Assembly: GCF_026167665.1 (NCBI RefSeq)
Contig: NZ_CP098740.1
Span: 3,782,001-3,846,000 of the forward strand
Direction of reading: 5' to 3'
DNA: 64,000 bases
Source: Streptomyces drozdowiczii
GTDB taxonomy: Bacteria; Actinomycetota; Actinomycetes; Streptomycetales; Streptomycetaceae
This document shows, piece after piece, positions 9,419 to 18,971 of the stretch. The notes beneath the pieces were generated by a model, which made no database searches, was not told where the DNA came from, and was given only the letters and a program-made list of their open reading frames with translations. The position numbers and the translations under genes are program-made. The stretch's first letter is position 1, and the number at the start of each line of letters is the position of its first letter.

Positions 9419-12400
9419 ATGACGCGAGCCGAGCAGCCTACGGTCGTGAGCCCCACCTCCGACGCACTTGCCGCAGACTCACGCGAGCGCGCCGTACGAG
9501 CCCTGTTGCGTGTTCCTCCGCTGAAGCGGTTGTGGAGCGCACAGCTCGTCGGCGGTACCGGCGATGCACTCGCCCTTCTCGTGCTGGTGCTGCTGTCGCT
9601 GCAAGCGGCGGTTCTCGAGGGCTCATTCGGGACCGGATACCGGGGGGCGGCCTTTGCCGTCGCCGCCGTGTTCGGGGCCCGGATCATTTCCACCCTGCTC
9701 TTCGGAGCCGTACTTCTGGGGCCGTTGACGTCGCTCACGGCGCCGGGCGGGCCGGTCGACCGGCGGTGGCTGATGATCGGGGCCGACGCGGTGCGGCTCC
9801 TGCTGCTCGTCGTCGCGCCCCTGTGGATCGACTGGACGCCCTCCAACGCGCTCACGATGATCCTGGTCACCGTCTTCGTGTCCGGGGTGGCCGAGCGGCT
9901 CTGGACCGTCGCCAAGGAGAGCGCGGCGCCCGCGCTGCTGCCCGCCCCGCCGATCGAGGGCGCCGCCGTGCGGCCGCTGCCGGACCACCTCGACGCGCTG
10001 CGCCGGCTGTCCCTGCGTACGGACTTCGCGGCCGTTCCCCTCGCCGCGGCCGTCCTGCTGGTCGCCACGGTGATCGGCAGTCTGCTGGGCTCCGGCCTGG
10101 ACTGGTTCTCGTTCCATCAGGCGGCCCTCGGCTCGTACGTGGCGGCCGGGCTGTTCTCCGCCTCCGTCTCCATCCTGTACTTCCTGGAACTGCCCGGTAC
10201 GCAGACGCCCCGCCCGCGCTCGCCCCTGGAGGGGTTGCGCCGGCCGTCCGCGGGGAACGGCCCCGACAAGGGCCGCACCGGTTCCATCCCGCTGATCGTC
10301 GCCACCTGCGCGGCGGTCGCCGGAGCCGTCGCGGCCGCGGCCGCCGTCGCCGTGCTGCACGCCAGCGACCTCGGCGGCGGGCCCGTCACCCTCGCCCTGC
10401 TGGTCCTCGCCCTCACCGGCGGTACGGGTGTGGGTATCCGTACGGCGGGGAAGGTGCTGCCCACCCTGTCGCGGCGGCGGATGCTCTCGTTCGCCACCGC
10501 CGTCACCGGCATCGCCCTCCTGGCGATGGGCCTCGTCCCGGACACCGCGACCGTCGTCCTGCTCGCCGTACTCGCCGGATACGCGGCGGGCGTCGCCGCG
10601 AACACCGGTCATGTCCTCGTCGACCAGGAGACCGAGGAGGCCCGCCGGTCCAGGATCGGCGAGCACCTCCAGGCCGTCGTCCGGATCCTCATCGCCCTCG
10701 GCGCGGTCGGCGGGCCCCTGGTCGCCGCGGCCATCGGCACCCACCGGCTGACCATCGGCGACTTTGTCTTCGCGCACGGCGGCGCCGCGTTCACCCTGAT
10801 GCTGGTCGGCGCCCTGCTGCTGCCCGTCGCGGTCATCGTCCTCGCGAAGACCGACGACCGTTCCGGCGTACCGCTGCGGCGCGATCTGCGGGAGGCGCTG
10901 CGCGGCGGAGATCCGGCCGTCGCGCCCGCCGCGAACGGCTTCTTCATCGCCCTGGAGGGCGGCGACGGAGCCGGCAAGTCCACCCAGGTCGAGGCGCTCG
11001 CCGCGTGGATCCGGGCCAAGGGCCACGAGGTCGTCGTCACCCGTGAACCGGGCGCGACGCCGATCGGTAAGCGGCTGCGGTCCATCCTGCTCGACGTGTC
11101 GTCGGCCGGGCTCTCCAACCGGGCCGAGGCCCTGCTGTACGCCGCCGACCGCGCCGAGCACGTCGACTCGGTCGTTCGCCCGGCCCTGGAGCGCGGCGCC
11201 GTCGTCATCTCCGACCGCTACATCGACTCGTCCGTCGCCTACCAGGGCGCGGGCCGCGATCTGGCGCCCACCGAGATCGCCCGCATCTCGCGCTGGGCGA
11301 CGAGCGGCCTCGTACCGCATCTGACCGTCCTGCTGGACGTCGCGCCCGAGACCGCGAGGGAACGGTTCACCGAGGCGCCCGACCGGCTGGAGTCCGAGCC
11401 TCCGGAGTTCCACGCCCGGGTGCGTGCCGGCTTCCTGACCCTGGCCGCCGCCGACCCGACGCGCTACCTCGTGGTGGACGCCGCGCAGGAACCGGAGGCC
11501 ATCACCACCGTCGTACGCCACCGCCTCGATCAGGTCCTGCCGCTCTCCGAGGCCGAGATCAAGGCCCGCGAGGAGGCCCGCAAGGCCGCCGAGGAGGAGG
11601 CCAGGCGCCGGGCCGAGGAAGAGGCCGCCCGCAAGGCCGAGGAGGAGCGGCTGGAGCGCGAGCGGCAGGAACAGCTCGCCAAGCTCCGCGCCGAGGAGGA
11701 GGAGCGCAAGCGCCGCGAGGAGGAGGAAGCCCGCCGCCGCGAGGCCGAGCGCCAGGCGGAGGAGGCCCGGCAGCGCGCCGAAGAGGCCCGGCGCCGGGCC
11801 GAGGAGGAGGCCGCCCGCAAGGCCGAGGAGGAGCGGCAGCAGGCCGAGGAGGCCCGCCGCGTCGCCGAGGCCGAGCGCGCGCGCCGCGAGGCCGAGGAGG
11901 CGGCGTACGAAGCGGAGCAGGCCCGTCTGCGCCGGCAGGCGGAAGAGGAATCCCGGCTCCGCAAGGAGGCCGAGGCCGCGCGACTGGAGAAGCAGCGCAA
12001 GGCCGAGGAGGCCCTGATCCGGGCCGAGGCCGCCCGTCGCCAGGCGGAAGCGGAGGCCCAGGCGAAGGCCCGGGCCGATGCGGCTGCCGCCGAGGAGCGG
12101 GCCCGTGAGCGGGCCGCCCGCGAGGAGGAGGCCCGCGCCCTGGCCGCCCAGCAGGAAGCCCGCGCCCGGGCTGCCCGCGAGGAGGAGTCCCGGCTGCGGC
12201 AGGACTCCGGGGGCCCCTCGGAAGGCAAGGGTTCCGGCAGCGGCGACGAGGCCGCCGGGCCCGACAACGAGCTGACCGTGCCCACGCCGATCGTGGACCC
12301 GAACGAGATCACGCAGCCCGTACCGGCGCCCGGGAAGCCGGCCTCCGGTTCCGGCCGGGGACGCGGGCCCTGGCCGTCCGACCAGGACGAGACGACCGTG

Positions 12401-12715
12401 ATCCCGAAGTTCTCGGACGACTCCGAGGAGACGACGGTGCTGCCGGCCGTACCGGTTTCCGACCCGGCCGACCGCGTGCCGCGCGGCATGTTCCGGGACG
12501 AGCGGCAGGCGGAGGGCGACAACGAGCGCACCCGTGAGCTGCCGCAGATCACCGACCCGGATGCGCAGCAGCAGCGGCCCCGGCGCCCCCGGCCCGACTG
12601 GGCGGAGGAGACCCCGCTGGACGACCTGCCCAGCCTGGCCGACGAGCTGCTCGGCGGTTACGACGACGAGGGCCCGGAGTCCTCGGGCGGCCGGGGACGA
12701 CGGCCCCGCCGCTGA
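9419..12715 (+). CDS. tmk: MFS-like membrane domain fused to thymidylate kinase with a long coiled-coil tail
   Basis: 1098 residues in three parts. Residues 1 to about 490 contain roughly ten to twelve membrane helices and look like a major facilitator-type transporter. Residues about 505-710 are dTMP kinase: P-loop EGGDGAGKST (about 513), the DR-Y motif SDRYIDSSVAYQGAGR and LDVAPE; this phosphorylates dTMP to dTDP. Residues about 715-930 are a Glu/Ala/Arg coiled coil, and the remainder is acidic and disordered with TTVIP/TTVLP motifs. The same fusion occurs beside topA in S. coelicolor as I recall. Why dTMP kinase should be membrane-tethered is unknown. Confidence 0.88.
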   Translation: MTRAEQPTVVSPTSDALAADSRERAVRALLRVPPLKRLWSAQLVGGTGDALALLVLVLLSLQAAVLEGSFGTGYRGAAFAVAAVFGARIISTLLFGAVLLGPLTSLTAPGGPVDRRWLMIGADAVRLLLLVVAPLWIDWTPSNALTMILVTVFVSGVAERLWTVAKESAAPALLPAPPIEGAAVRPLPDHLDALRRLSLRTDFAAVPLAAAVLLVATVIGSLLGSGLDWFSFHQAALGSYVAAGLFSASVSILYFLELPGTQTPRPRSPLEGLRRPSAGNGPDKGRTGSIPLIVATCAAVAGAVAAAAAVAVLHASDLGGGPVTLALLVLALTGGTGVGIRTAGKVLPTLSRRRMLSFATAVTGIALLAMGLVPDTATVVLLAVLAGYAAGVAANTGHVLVDQETEEARRSRIGEHLQAVVRILIALGAVGGPLVAAAIGTHRLTIGDFVFAHGGAAFTLMLVGALLLPVAVIVLAKTDDRSGVPLRRDLREALRGGDPAVAPAANGFFIALEGGDGAGKSTQVEALAAWIRAKGHEVVVTREPGATPIGKRLRSILLDVSSAGLSNRAEALLYAADRAEHVDSVVRPALERGAVVISDRYIDSSVAYQGAGRDLAPTEIARISRWATSGLVPHLTVLLDVAPETARERFTEAPDRLESEPPEFHARVRAGFLTLAAADPTRYLVVDAAQEPEAITTVVRHRLDQVLPLSEAEIKAREEARKAAEEEARRRAEEEAARKAEEERLERERQEQLAKLRAEEEERKRREEEEARRREAERQAEEARQRAEEARRRAEEEAARKAEEERQQAEEARRVAEAERARREAEEAAYEAEQARLRRQAEEESRLRKEAEAARLEKQRKAEEALIRAEAARRQAEAEAQAKARADAAAAEERARERAAREEEARALAAQQEARARAAREEESRLRQDSGGPSEGKGSGSGDEAAGPDNELTVPTPIVDPNEITQPVPAPGKPASGSGRGRGPWPSDQDETTVIPKFSDDSEETTVLPAVPVSDPADRVPRGMFRDERQAEGDNERTRELPQITDPDAQQQRPRRPRPDWAEETPLDDLPSLADELLGGYDDEGPESSGGRGRRPRR

Positions 12716-12737
12716 CCTTCCGGCGCCGACGGAAGTA

Positions 12738-12780
12738 CGCCGATGGCCCCGCGCCCTCCACGGGTGCGGGGCCATCGGCG
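12738..12780 (+). terminator. Strong hairpin after tmk
   Basis: A perfect 15-bp stem (12738-12752 with 12766-12780, arms CGCCGATGGCCCCGC) with a 13-base loop. No T-run follows, as is usual for streptomycete terminators. Confidence 0.7.
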
Positions 12781-12786
12781 TCCGTG

Positions 12787-12809
12787 TTGTCAGACCCGTC
12801 CCTCACAAT
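12787..12809 (+). promoter_or_regulatory. RecA-NDp/PafBC-like promoter before the delta-prime gene
   Basis: TTGTCAGAC, eight bases, CACAAT. Spacing matches TTGTCRGTG-N8-TANNNT, with two mismatches in the upstream half. The -10 is identical to that at 251-256. Confidence 0.45.
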
Positions 12810-12865
12810 GGGAGACCGGAGCGACGAGAGCCACGCGTCGAGCGAAGCGGAAAGGCGGTGCCCCC

Positions 12866-14071
12866 ATGTCCGTGTGGGACGACCTGGTCGGCCAGGACCG
12901 GGTGCAGGAGCAGCTGAGCGCCGCCGCCCGGGACGCCGATGTGCTGGTCACCGCCGACGCGGCGGGGGAGCCGGTGCCGCCCGGCTCGAAGATGACGCAC
13001 GCCTGGCTGTTCACCGGCCCGCCGGGCTCCGGGCGCTCCACCGCCGCCCGGGCCTTCGCCGCCGCGCTCCAGTGCACGAGCCCCGACCGCGCGCTGGGCG
13101 GGGCGCCGGGCTGCGGCTTCTGCGACGGCTGCCACACCAGCCTCATCGGTACGCACGCGGACGTCGACGTGATCCGCACCGACCTGCTCTCCATCGGTGT
13201 GAAGGAGACCCGTGAGCTGGTCCGACGCGCCCAGCTCTCACCGGCCGTCGGGCGCTGGCAGGTCATCGTCATGGAGGACGCCGACCGTCTCACCGAGGGC
13301 GCGGGCAACGTCCTGCTGAAGGCCGTCGAGGAGCCCGCCCCGCGCACGGTGTGGCTGCTCTGCGCGCCCTCGCTGGAGGACGTGCTGCCGACGATCCGGT
13401 CGCGGTGCCGCCACCTCACGCTGCGGACGCCGCCGGTCGACGCGGTCGCCGATGTCCTGGTGCGCAGGGACGGCATCGACCCGGAGCGGGCCGCCGCCGC
13501 CGCCCGCGCGACGCAGGGGCACATCGGCAGGGCGCGCCGCCTCGCCACGGACGAGCGGGCCCGGGCGCGGCGGGCCGCGGTGCTGAAGCTGCCGCTGCGC
13601 GTCGAGGACATCGGGGGCTGCCTCAAGGCGGCGCAGGAGCTGATCGACACCGCGACCGAGGACGCGAAGCAGGCGTCCGAGGAGGTCGACGCGAAGGAGA
13701 CCGAGGACATGAAGGCGGCGCTCGGGGCCGCCGCCGGGGGCCGGATGCCGCGCGGGACGGCCGGGGTGATGAAGGAGCTGGAGGACAAGCAGAAGCGCCG
13801 TAAGACCCGCACCCAGCGCGACAGCCTCGACCTGGCGCTCACCGAGCTGACCGGCTTCTACCGCGATGTGCTCGCCCTGCAGTTCGGCTCGCGGATCGCG
13901 ATAGCCAACGCCGATGCCGAGGACGCCCTGGACCGCGTCGCCCGCGCGTCCACCCCGGAGCGCACGCTGCGCCGGATCGAGGCGGTGTCGGCCTGCCGCC
14001 GCGCCCTGGACCGCAATGTGGCGCCGCTGCTCGCGGTGGAGGCGATGACGATGGCGCTGCGCGCCGGCTGA
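12866..14071 (+). CDS. holB: DNA polymerase III subunit delta-prime
   Basis: 401 residues, clamp-loader AAA+ fold. It begins SVWDDLVGQDRVQEQL, has a P-loop-like GPPGSGRST in which Arg replaces the ATP-binding Lys, a four-cysteine zinc cluster (Cys 70, 83, 86, 89), and the SRC sensor motif in TIRSRCRHL. Loss of the Walker lysine is expected for delta-prime, which does not hydrolyse ATP, and argues against DnaX. ATG 12866 has AAAGGCGG upstream. Compared with enteric HolB it has a longer charged C-terminal half. Confidence 0.9.
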   Translation: MSVWDDLVGQDRVQEQLSAAARDADVLVTADAAGEPVPPGSKMTHAWLFTGPPGSGRSTAARAFAAALQCTSPDRALGGAPGCGFCDGCHTSLIGTHADVDVIRTDLLSIGVKETRELVRRAQLSPAVGRWQVIVMEDADRLTEGAGNVLLKAVEEPAPRTVWLLCAPSLEDVLPTIRSRCRHLTLRTPPVDAVADVLVRRDGIDPERAAAAARATQGHIGRARRLATDERARARRAAVLKLPLRVEDIGGCLKAAQELIDTATEDAKQASEEVDAKETEDMKAALGAAAGGRMPRGTAGVMKELEDKQKRRKTRTQRDSLDLALTELTGFYRDVLALQFGSRIAIANADAEDALDRVARASTPERTLRRIEAVSACRRALDRNVAPLLAVEAMTMALRAG

Positions 14072-14133
14072 GGGGCAGGGCGCGGCGCATCACCCGAAAG
14101 AGGCGGGAATCGGGTGTGCGGTGAGGGGGCGGC

Positions 14134-14139
14134 TACGCT
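14134..14139 (+). promoter_or_regulatory. -10 box for the TAP-like hydrolase
   Basis: TACGCT ends six bases before ATG 14146, giving a leaderless or near-leaderless mRNA. Confidence 0.45.
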
Positions 14140-14145
14140 CCGGGC

Positions 14146-15696
14146 ATGGACACCAGGCGCCCGTTCCGCACTCTTGCCCTCGCGCTCGGCACTGCCGGCC
14201 TGCTCGTCTCCGGGTGCAGCGGCGGAGACTCGTCGTCCGGAGCCGCGTCCTCCGCCGACGCCGGGTCCGCGTCGCCGTCGGCGGTCCCGGCCGGCCTGAA
14301 GCCGTACTACGCGCAGCACCTCAGCTGGCGGGACTGCGGTGTCAGCGGCTTCCAGTGCACGACGATGAAGGCGCCGCTGGACTACGCGAAGCCGGACGGC
14401 GACGCGATCAAGCTCGCCGTCTCGCGCAAGAAGGCGACCGGCCCCGGCAAGCGGATCGGCTCCCTCCTGGTCAACCCGGGCGGCCCCGGCGGATCGGCCA
14501 TCGGCTACCTCCAGGGCTACGCGGGAATCGGTTACCCGGCTCAAGTGCGGGCCCGCTACGACATGGTGGCCGTGGACCCCCGCGGGGTGGCGCGCAGCGA
14601 GCCCGTCGAGTGCCTGACCGGGCCGCAGATGGACGCGTACACGCAGGTGGACCAGACCCCGGACGACGCCGCCGAGGTCACGAAGCTGAGCGGCGCCTTC
14701 GAGAAGTTCGCCTCGGGCTGCGAGAAGCGCTCGGGCGAGGTGCTGCCGCATGTCTCGACCGTGGAGACCGCCCGCGACATGGACATGCTGCGCGCCCTGC
14801 TCGGCGACGAGCGGCTGAACTATGTGGGGGCGTCGTACGGGACGTTCCTGGGGGCGACGTACGCCGAGCTGTTCCCCGGCCGCACCGGCCGCCTGGTCCT
14901 CGACGGGGCGATGGACCCCTCGCTCTCGTCCGTGGAGATGAACCGGGCGCAGACGGCGGGGTTCGAGACGGCGTTCCAGTCGTTCGCGAAGGACTGCGTG
15001 CGGCAGAAGGACTGCCCGCTCGGGAGCACGTCCGCCTCCGATGCGGCGGACCGCCTGAAGAAGCTCTTCGACCGCCTGGACGCGGACCCGATCCCCACGG
15101 GCGAATCGCGCGAGCTGGGCGAGTCGCTCGCCACGACGGGCGTGATCGCGGCCATGTACGACGAGTCGGCCTGGCCCCAGCTGCGCGCGGCGCTGACCGG
15201 TGCCGAGTCCGGCGACGGCTCCGGGCTGCTGGCCCTGGCCGACAGCTACTACGAGCGGGAGCCGAGCGGTAAGTACACCAATCTGATGTTCGCCAACGCC
15301 GCGGTGAACTGCCTCGACCTCCCGCCCGCCTTCACCGGCCCCGAGGCCGTCGAGAAGGCCCTCCCCTCCTTCGAGAAGGCGTCCCCGGTCTTCGGCAGGG
15401 GCTTCGCCTGGGCGGCCCTGAACTGCGCCCACTGGCCCGCCCCCGCCACCGGCACCGCCCACCGCATCGAGGCGAAGGGCGCCGCCCCCATCGTCGTCGT
15501 CGGCACCACCCGCGACCCGGCCACCCCGTACGCCTGGGCCGAGTCCCTGGCCGACCAGCTCTCCTCGGGCACCCTCCTCACCTACGAGGGCGACGGCCAC
15601 ACCGCGTACGGGCGCGGCAGCGACTGCGTCGACACGGCGATCAACACGTACCTCCTGGAGGGCACCCCGCCGACCGAGGCCAAGAAGTGCACCTGA
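14146..15696 (+). CDS. Secreted lipoprotein alpha/beta hydrolase, TAP/SlpD-like peptidase
   Basis: 516 residues. The signal peptide ends in the lipobox LLVSGC, so the mature protein should be lipid-anchored outside the membrane. The hydrolase fold has the nucleophile elbow GASYG (Ser about 230), an oxyanion region NPGGPGGSA, Asp in TTRDPATP (about 457) and His in GDGHTAYG (about 485). This is the layout of streptomycete tripeptidyl aminopeptidases and SlpD/SlpE. The C-terminal TAP domain runs to the end. Exact peptide specificity cannot be told. Confidence 0.85.
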   Translation: MDTRRPFRTLALALGTAGLLVSGCSGGDSSSGAASSADAGSASPSAVPAGLKPYYAQHLSWRDCGVSGFQCTTMKAPLDYAKPDGDAIKLAVSRKKATGPGKRIGSLLVNPGGPGGSAIGYLQGYAGIGYPAQVRARYDMVAVDPRGVARSEPVECLTGPQMDAYTQVDQTPDDAAEVTKLSGAFEKFASGCEKRSGEVLPHVSTVETARDMDMLRALLGDERLNYVGASYGTFLGATYAELFPGRTGRLVLDGAMDPSLSSVEMNRAQTAGFETAFQSFAKDCVRQKDCPLGSTSASDAADRLKKLFDRLDADPIPTGESRELGESLATTGVIAAMYDESAWPQLRAALTGAESGDGSGLLALADSYYEREPSGKYTNLMFANAAVNCLDLPPAFTGPEAVEKALPSFEKASPVFGRGFAWAALNCAHWPAPATGTAHRIEAKGAAPIVVVGTTRDPATPYAWAESLADQLSSGTLLTYEGDGHTAYGRGSDCVDTAINTYLLEGTPPTEAKKCT

Positions 15697-15749
15697 CCTG
15701 CGTAAACGGTGCCGAAGCGGGGTGGTTCGGAGCACCCCCGGAAACTGTG

Positions 15750-15755
15750 TAGACT
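15750..15755 (+). promoter_or_regulatory. Likely -10 box for tRNA-Thr
   Basis: TAGACT, 40 bases before the mature tRNA end. The -35 is not clear. Confidence 0.4.
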
Positions 15756-15795
15756 TGGCGTCGCTGCTGATCGCATCATGGTGCGAACAGGGCGC

Positions 15796-15869
15796 GCCGC
15801 CTTAGCTCAGTTGGCCAGAGCAACGCACTCGTAATGCGTAGGTCTCGGGTTCGAATCCCGAAGGCGGCT
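15796..15869 (+). tRNA. tRNA-Thr (anticodon CGU)
   Basis: 74 nt with a complete cloverleaf: acceptor GCCGCCT/AGGCGGC, D-arm GCTC/GAGC, anticodon stem ACGCA/TGCGT with loop CTCGTAA (anticodon CGT, decoding ACG), and T-arm TCGGG-TTCGAAT-CCCGA. The discriminator base is T and CCA is not encoded. Confidence 0.97.
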
Positions 15870-15875
15870 CCGTTG

Positions 15876-15909
15876 AACCCCAGGTCGGGCATCCGGCCTG
15901 GGGTTTTTT
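15876..15909 (+). terminator. Rho-independent terminator after tRNA-Thr
   Basis: Stem AACCCCAGG / CCTGGGGTT with a 12-base loop, running into six T residues (15904-15909). Confidence 0.85.
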
Positions 15910-15953
15910 GGTTTCGTTGGCATGAGGGCCGCGGCCGGCTGTTGGGCGGAACG

Positions 15954-17069
15954 TCATGAGGGGCGGCTGCCGGGGGGTCCGGTAGTAGAGATCTCTAGTG
16001 CCCGGATGCGTGTGTGGAGCGGGGGGTGCGTGGACATGAGCCGGCCCAGTGGGCCCTGGGCCCTTTCCTCCATGTCGGCGCCCCGGTTCAGGTAGTCGGT
16101 GAATACGGTGATCAGCATCGGGCCGTACCCGATCTCCGCGGCGAACCTGTCGGCGCGCAGTTCGCCGTGCCGGCCGGTCCGGGCGACGAGCAGGGGGATC
16201 GCGAGCAGGGCGAGCGCCGGCGGGAAGGCGAAGGCGATGGCGATCGCGAAGCCGCCGATCACCAGGACCAGGATGGCCGCGGCCAGGACGGAGAACTCCG
16301 CCGCCACGGCCACGGCGAACACCGTCACGTACGTCGCGATGATCATCGCGATCCGGGCAGGGAGCCCGTAGTAGACGCCGAGGAGTCCGGCCCAGGTGTG
16401 GCCGTTGACGTGGTGCCCCAACTCGTGGGCCAGGACGGCGGACAGCCGGTCCGGAGTGAGCCGGTTCAGGGAATCGCGGGTCACGCCGACCATGTGGCCC
16501 GCCGCGCCGAAGGCGTTGACTTCGTCGCTGTCCTCGATCCACAGGTCGTAGCGCGAGCCGTCCAGGCCGGCCCGCCGGGTGACCTCGTCCCACAGGGGCT
16601 GAAGGCGCGCGAGCTCGGCGGCGGTGGGCGGGCGCACCTTGTAGAAGAGCCTTGCCACCACGCGCTCGGTGGGGCGGTGGAACATCAGGGCGCCGGAAGC
16701 GAGCCAGGCGAGGATGAGCGATGTGCCCAGCCACGTCGGGAGGATCAGGGAGATCATCCAGACGATCAGGAGGCTCGCCAGCAGGTGGGGCAGGTGCAGC
16801 AGGAGCGTGGTGATGCTCGACGAGTCCACCCTGCGACGCGTGGGCGGCGGCGCCGCGGGGTCGTACGGGGGCGGGGGCCATACGCCGGGTATGTGGGGAT
16901 CCTCGGAAGGCGGCGGTGGCGGAACGGGGCCGGGGTGGTCCGGCGGGGGCTGCGGGCGGGCCCGCTGCTCGTGCGGGTGGGGCGGCGGCGACCGGAAGGC
17001 GTTCGCGCCCGGCACTCCGCCGGGACCCGCGGGCTGACGCGGTTGCCGGGGATCGACGGGGTGGTCCAT
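15954..17069 (-). CDS. M48 family membrane zinc metalloprotease (HtpX/Ste24-like)
   Basis: 371 residues. A Pro-rich cytoplasmic N-terminus (about 80 residues) precedes two membrane helices (about 90-130). The zinc motif HELGHH lies near residue 215 with the third ligand in ELRADRFA. Two further hydrophobic stretches lie between them. This arrangement is that of M48 peptidases, which degrade or process membrane proteins. GGCGGAG sits before ATG 17069. It is transcribed away from the tRNA. Confidence 0.85.
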   Translation of the reverse strand: MDHPVDPRQPRQPAGPGGVPGANAFRSPPPHPHEQRARPQPPPDHPGPVPPPPPSEDPHIPGVWPPPPYDPAAPPPTRRRVDSSSITTLLLHLPHLLASLLIVWMISLILPTWLGTSLILAWLASGALMFHRPTERVVARLFYKVRPPTAAELARLQPLWDEVTRRAGLDGSRYDLWIEDSDEVNAFGAAGHMVGVTRDSLNRLTPDRLSAVLAHELGHHVNGHTWAGLLGVYYGLPARIAMIIATYVTVFAVAVAAEFSVLAAAILVLVIGGFAIAIAFAFPPALALLAIPLLVARTGRHGELRADRFAAEIGYGPMLITVFTDYLNRGADMEERAQGPLGRLMSTHPPLHTRIRALEISTTGPPGSRPS

Positions 17070-17145
17070 GGGAACTCCGCCCTGTGAGTGCCGGAAGGTG
17101 CGATGAGCCGCACCCTACGACGTCGATCGCGTGGGCGGGCCGGGT

Positions 17146-18267
17146 TCAGCGCGAGAAGCGGTTCAGGGAGCGGCGGTAGGTGCCCATGCCGATGAGCAGG
17201 GGCTTGGAGGGGGTCTTCCGCGAGGCGCCGGTCGCTGCCCGCTCGGGCTGCGGCGCCGCGTCGCGGGTGCCGGTGAAGACCGTGGCCGGGTGGCCGTTGA
17301 CCAGGATGTCGTGGGTGGCGGCGACACGGAGTCCGGCGCTCTCGAGGGCTTCCTCGAAGGCCGGGACGCCCCGGCGGGCGCAGAGGAGGACGAAGCGGCC
17401 CGCTTCCGGGCGCAGGACCCGTGCGAGGGAGAGGCTCGTGAGGTCCGCGAACTCCTCGTAAGGCATGGGCAGTTCTTCGTGTTCGCCCCACGGTGGGTCC
17501 GTCACCACGACGTCCACCGAGGCGTCGGCGACGGAGGGGAGGGTCAGGGCGTCCTCGGCGAGGAGCCGGACGCGGCCGTCGCTCAGTGCCTCGGGCGGCA
17601 GGTTCTCGCGGTGTTCGGCGAGGTCCAGGTCGGAGTAGACGATCTCCCGCGCCGGCATGCCGAGCCGGGCGACGACGAAGGAGCCGCTGCCCGCGAAGGG
17701 GTCGAGGAAGGTGTCGCCGGGATGCGGGTCGGAGGCCAGGACGAGCATCGAGGAGAGTTCGTGGGAGAGGGCGCCGCGCGCCTTCCTGGGCTGGGCCGGC
17801 TTGGGGAGCCGGGCGCAGAACATCAGACTGTCCATGTCCAGGCGGCCGATGACCCAGTACTCCTGCCCGCGGCCGCCGGCCTCCAGGCGCAGCCCCGTGC
17901 AGGCGGAGATCGTGCGCTCGAGCTCGCGCTTCTGGGCGCCGCCGATGGACGCCAGCTCGCCGTCCACATGCACCATGACGCGGAAGCCCCGGGAGCGTTC
18001 CCCGAGAAGAGCGGGGAATTGGCGGGTGCGGAGCGAACCGGTCAACTGGGCCACATTCGCGTCGATGTCACCGCGGCGGGTCTCACTGATCACGGCGAAG
18101 GCGTTTTTGGCGAACGGAATGGATGCCACTCGTTCCATCGGTGAGGTGGAACGGAAAAGCGTGGCGCTGTCATCCTGGTATTCCGGTTGGAAATCCTCGA
18201 CGAAATGCGTCATCGCCTCGGCGACGATTGCACTGGTTCCGGCCGGGTACTGGATGAAATAGCGCAT
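17146..18267 (-). CDS. THUMP/TRM11-like RNA or DNA methyltransferase
   Basis: 373 residues. The N-terminal half resembles THUMP-type RNA-binding proteins but is not a clear match. The catalytic half has the SAM motif FLDPFAGSGSF (about 190) and TDPPWG (about 255), the DPPW tetrad of amino-methyltransferases acting on adenine or guanine N2. I infer tRNA or rRNA methylation; the target cannot be deduced. It is followed by the M48 gene on the same strand after a 76-bp gap. Confidence 0.75.
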   Translation of the reverse strand: MRYFIQYPAGTSAIVAEAMTHFVEDFQPEYQDDSATLFRSTSPMERVASIPFAKNAFAVISETRRGDIDANVAQLTGSLRTRQFPALLGERSRGFRVMVHVDGELASIGGAQKRELERTISACTGLRLEAGGRGQEYWVIGRLDMDSLMFCARLPKPAQPRKARGALSHELSSMLVLASDPHPGDTFLDPFAGSGSFVVARLGMPAREIVYSDLDLAEHRENLPPEALSDGRVRLLAEDALTLPSVADASVDVVVTDPPWGEHEELPMPYEEFADLTSLSLARVLRPEAGRFVLLCARRGVPAFEEALESAGLRVAATHDILVNGHPATVFTGTRDAAPQPERAATGASRKTPSKPLLIGMGTYRRSLNRFSR

Positions 18268-18339
18268 TACGGAAGGCTACCGGACGCGCGGGACGCGTTA
18301 CGCTCCGAGCCATCAGGCAGCGGTCTCCGTCCTCCGTCC

Positions 18340-18971
18340 TCAGTTCTCCTCCACCGGCAGGGGCTGCGGCCCCCACTCGCCGTTCACGTCCCTGACGAGC
18401 AGGACAGCGGTCGGCCTGCGGTCGTCGCGTTCGCCCTCGGGGCTCGTACCGGCCCAGACGAGATGGACGAGGACGGCGTCCGAGCGGTTGTCGTAGCGTT
18501 CCGCTACACCCGCGCGGATGCGGCAGTCCCGCCAGCGGTCGGTGGCCGACTCACCCTTGAAGTAGTCGGGGTACGCCTTGCGGCCCTTGCCGGTGACGTC
18601 GGCGAGCAGGACCTTGCCGCCGAGGTCGACGAGGCGCTTCTCCAGCGTGGGCGGGACGTTCGCCTGGCGGGTCAGTTGCAGGGAGCGTTGCAGGGCGCCG
18701 TCGCTGACCGTCCCGGCGAGGGCGTCCCCCTCCCGTGACGCGGAGGGGACGGCGACGCCGAGGGGGCGGCGGTGGTGGGCGTCGGGCTCGGCGCGGCCGG
18801 GGACGCCGGGGCGTCCCCGGCGCGGGAAGGGGCCGGCGAGGTGGCCGGCGGGCGGGCCGCCGGTGCCCGGTCGGCACTCATGTCGGGCCAGAGCAGGACG
18901 ACACCGACGATCGAGAGAACCGCGGCCATGGCGAGCATGATGAGGCCCGAGCGCTCCGCGCTGCTCGTCAC
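18340..18971 (-). CDS. Conserved membrane-anchored protein at the end of the T4SS-like operon (frameshifted near 18764)
   Basis: GTG 18971 overlaps the stop of the NlpC gene (GTGA). The first part has one membrane helix (LIMLAMAAVLSIVGVVLLW) and a Pro/Ala/Ser linker. As read it leaves frame in a G5 run at 18762-18766. The downstream frame continues GDALAGTVSDGALQRSLQL and ends PQPLPVEEN at TGA 18340. One added base gives 210 residues, with a folded C-terminal domain of about 130 residues presumably outside the membrane. Function unknown; its position as last gene suggests an accessory part of the secretion channel. Confidence 0.65.
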
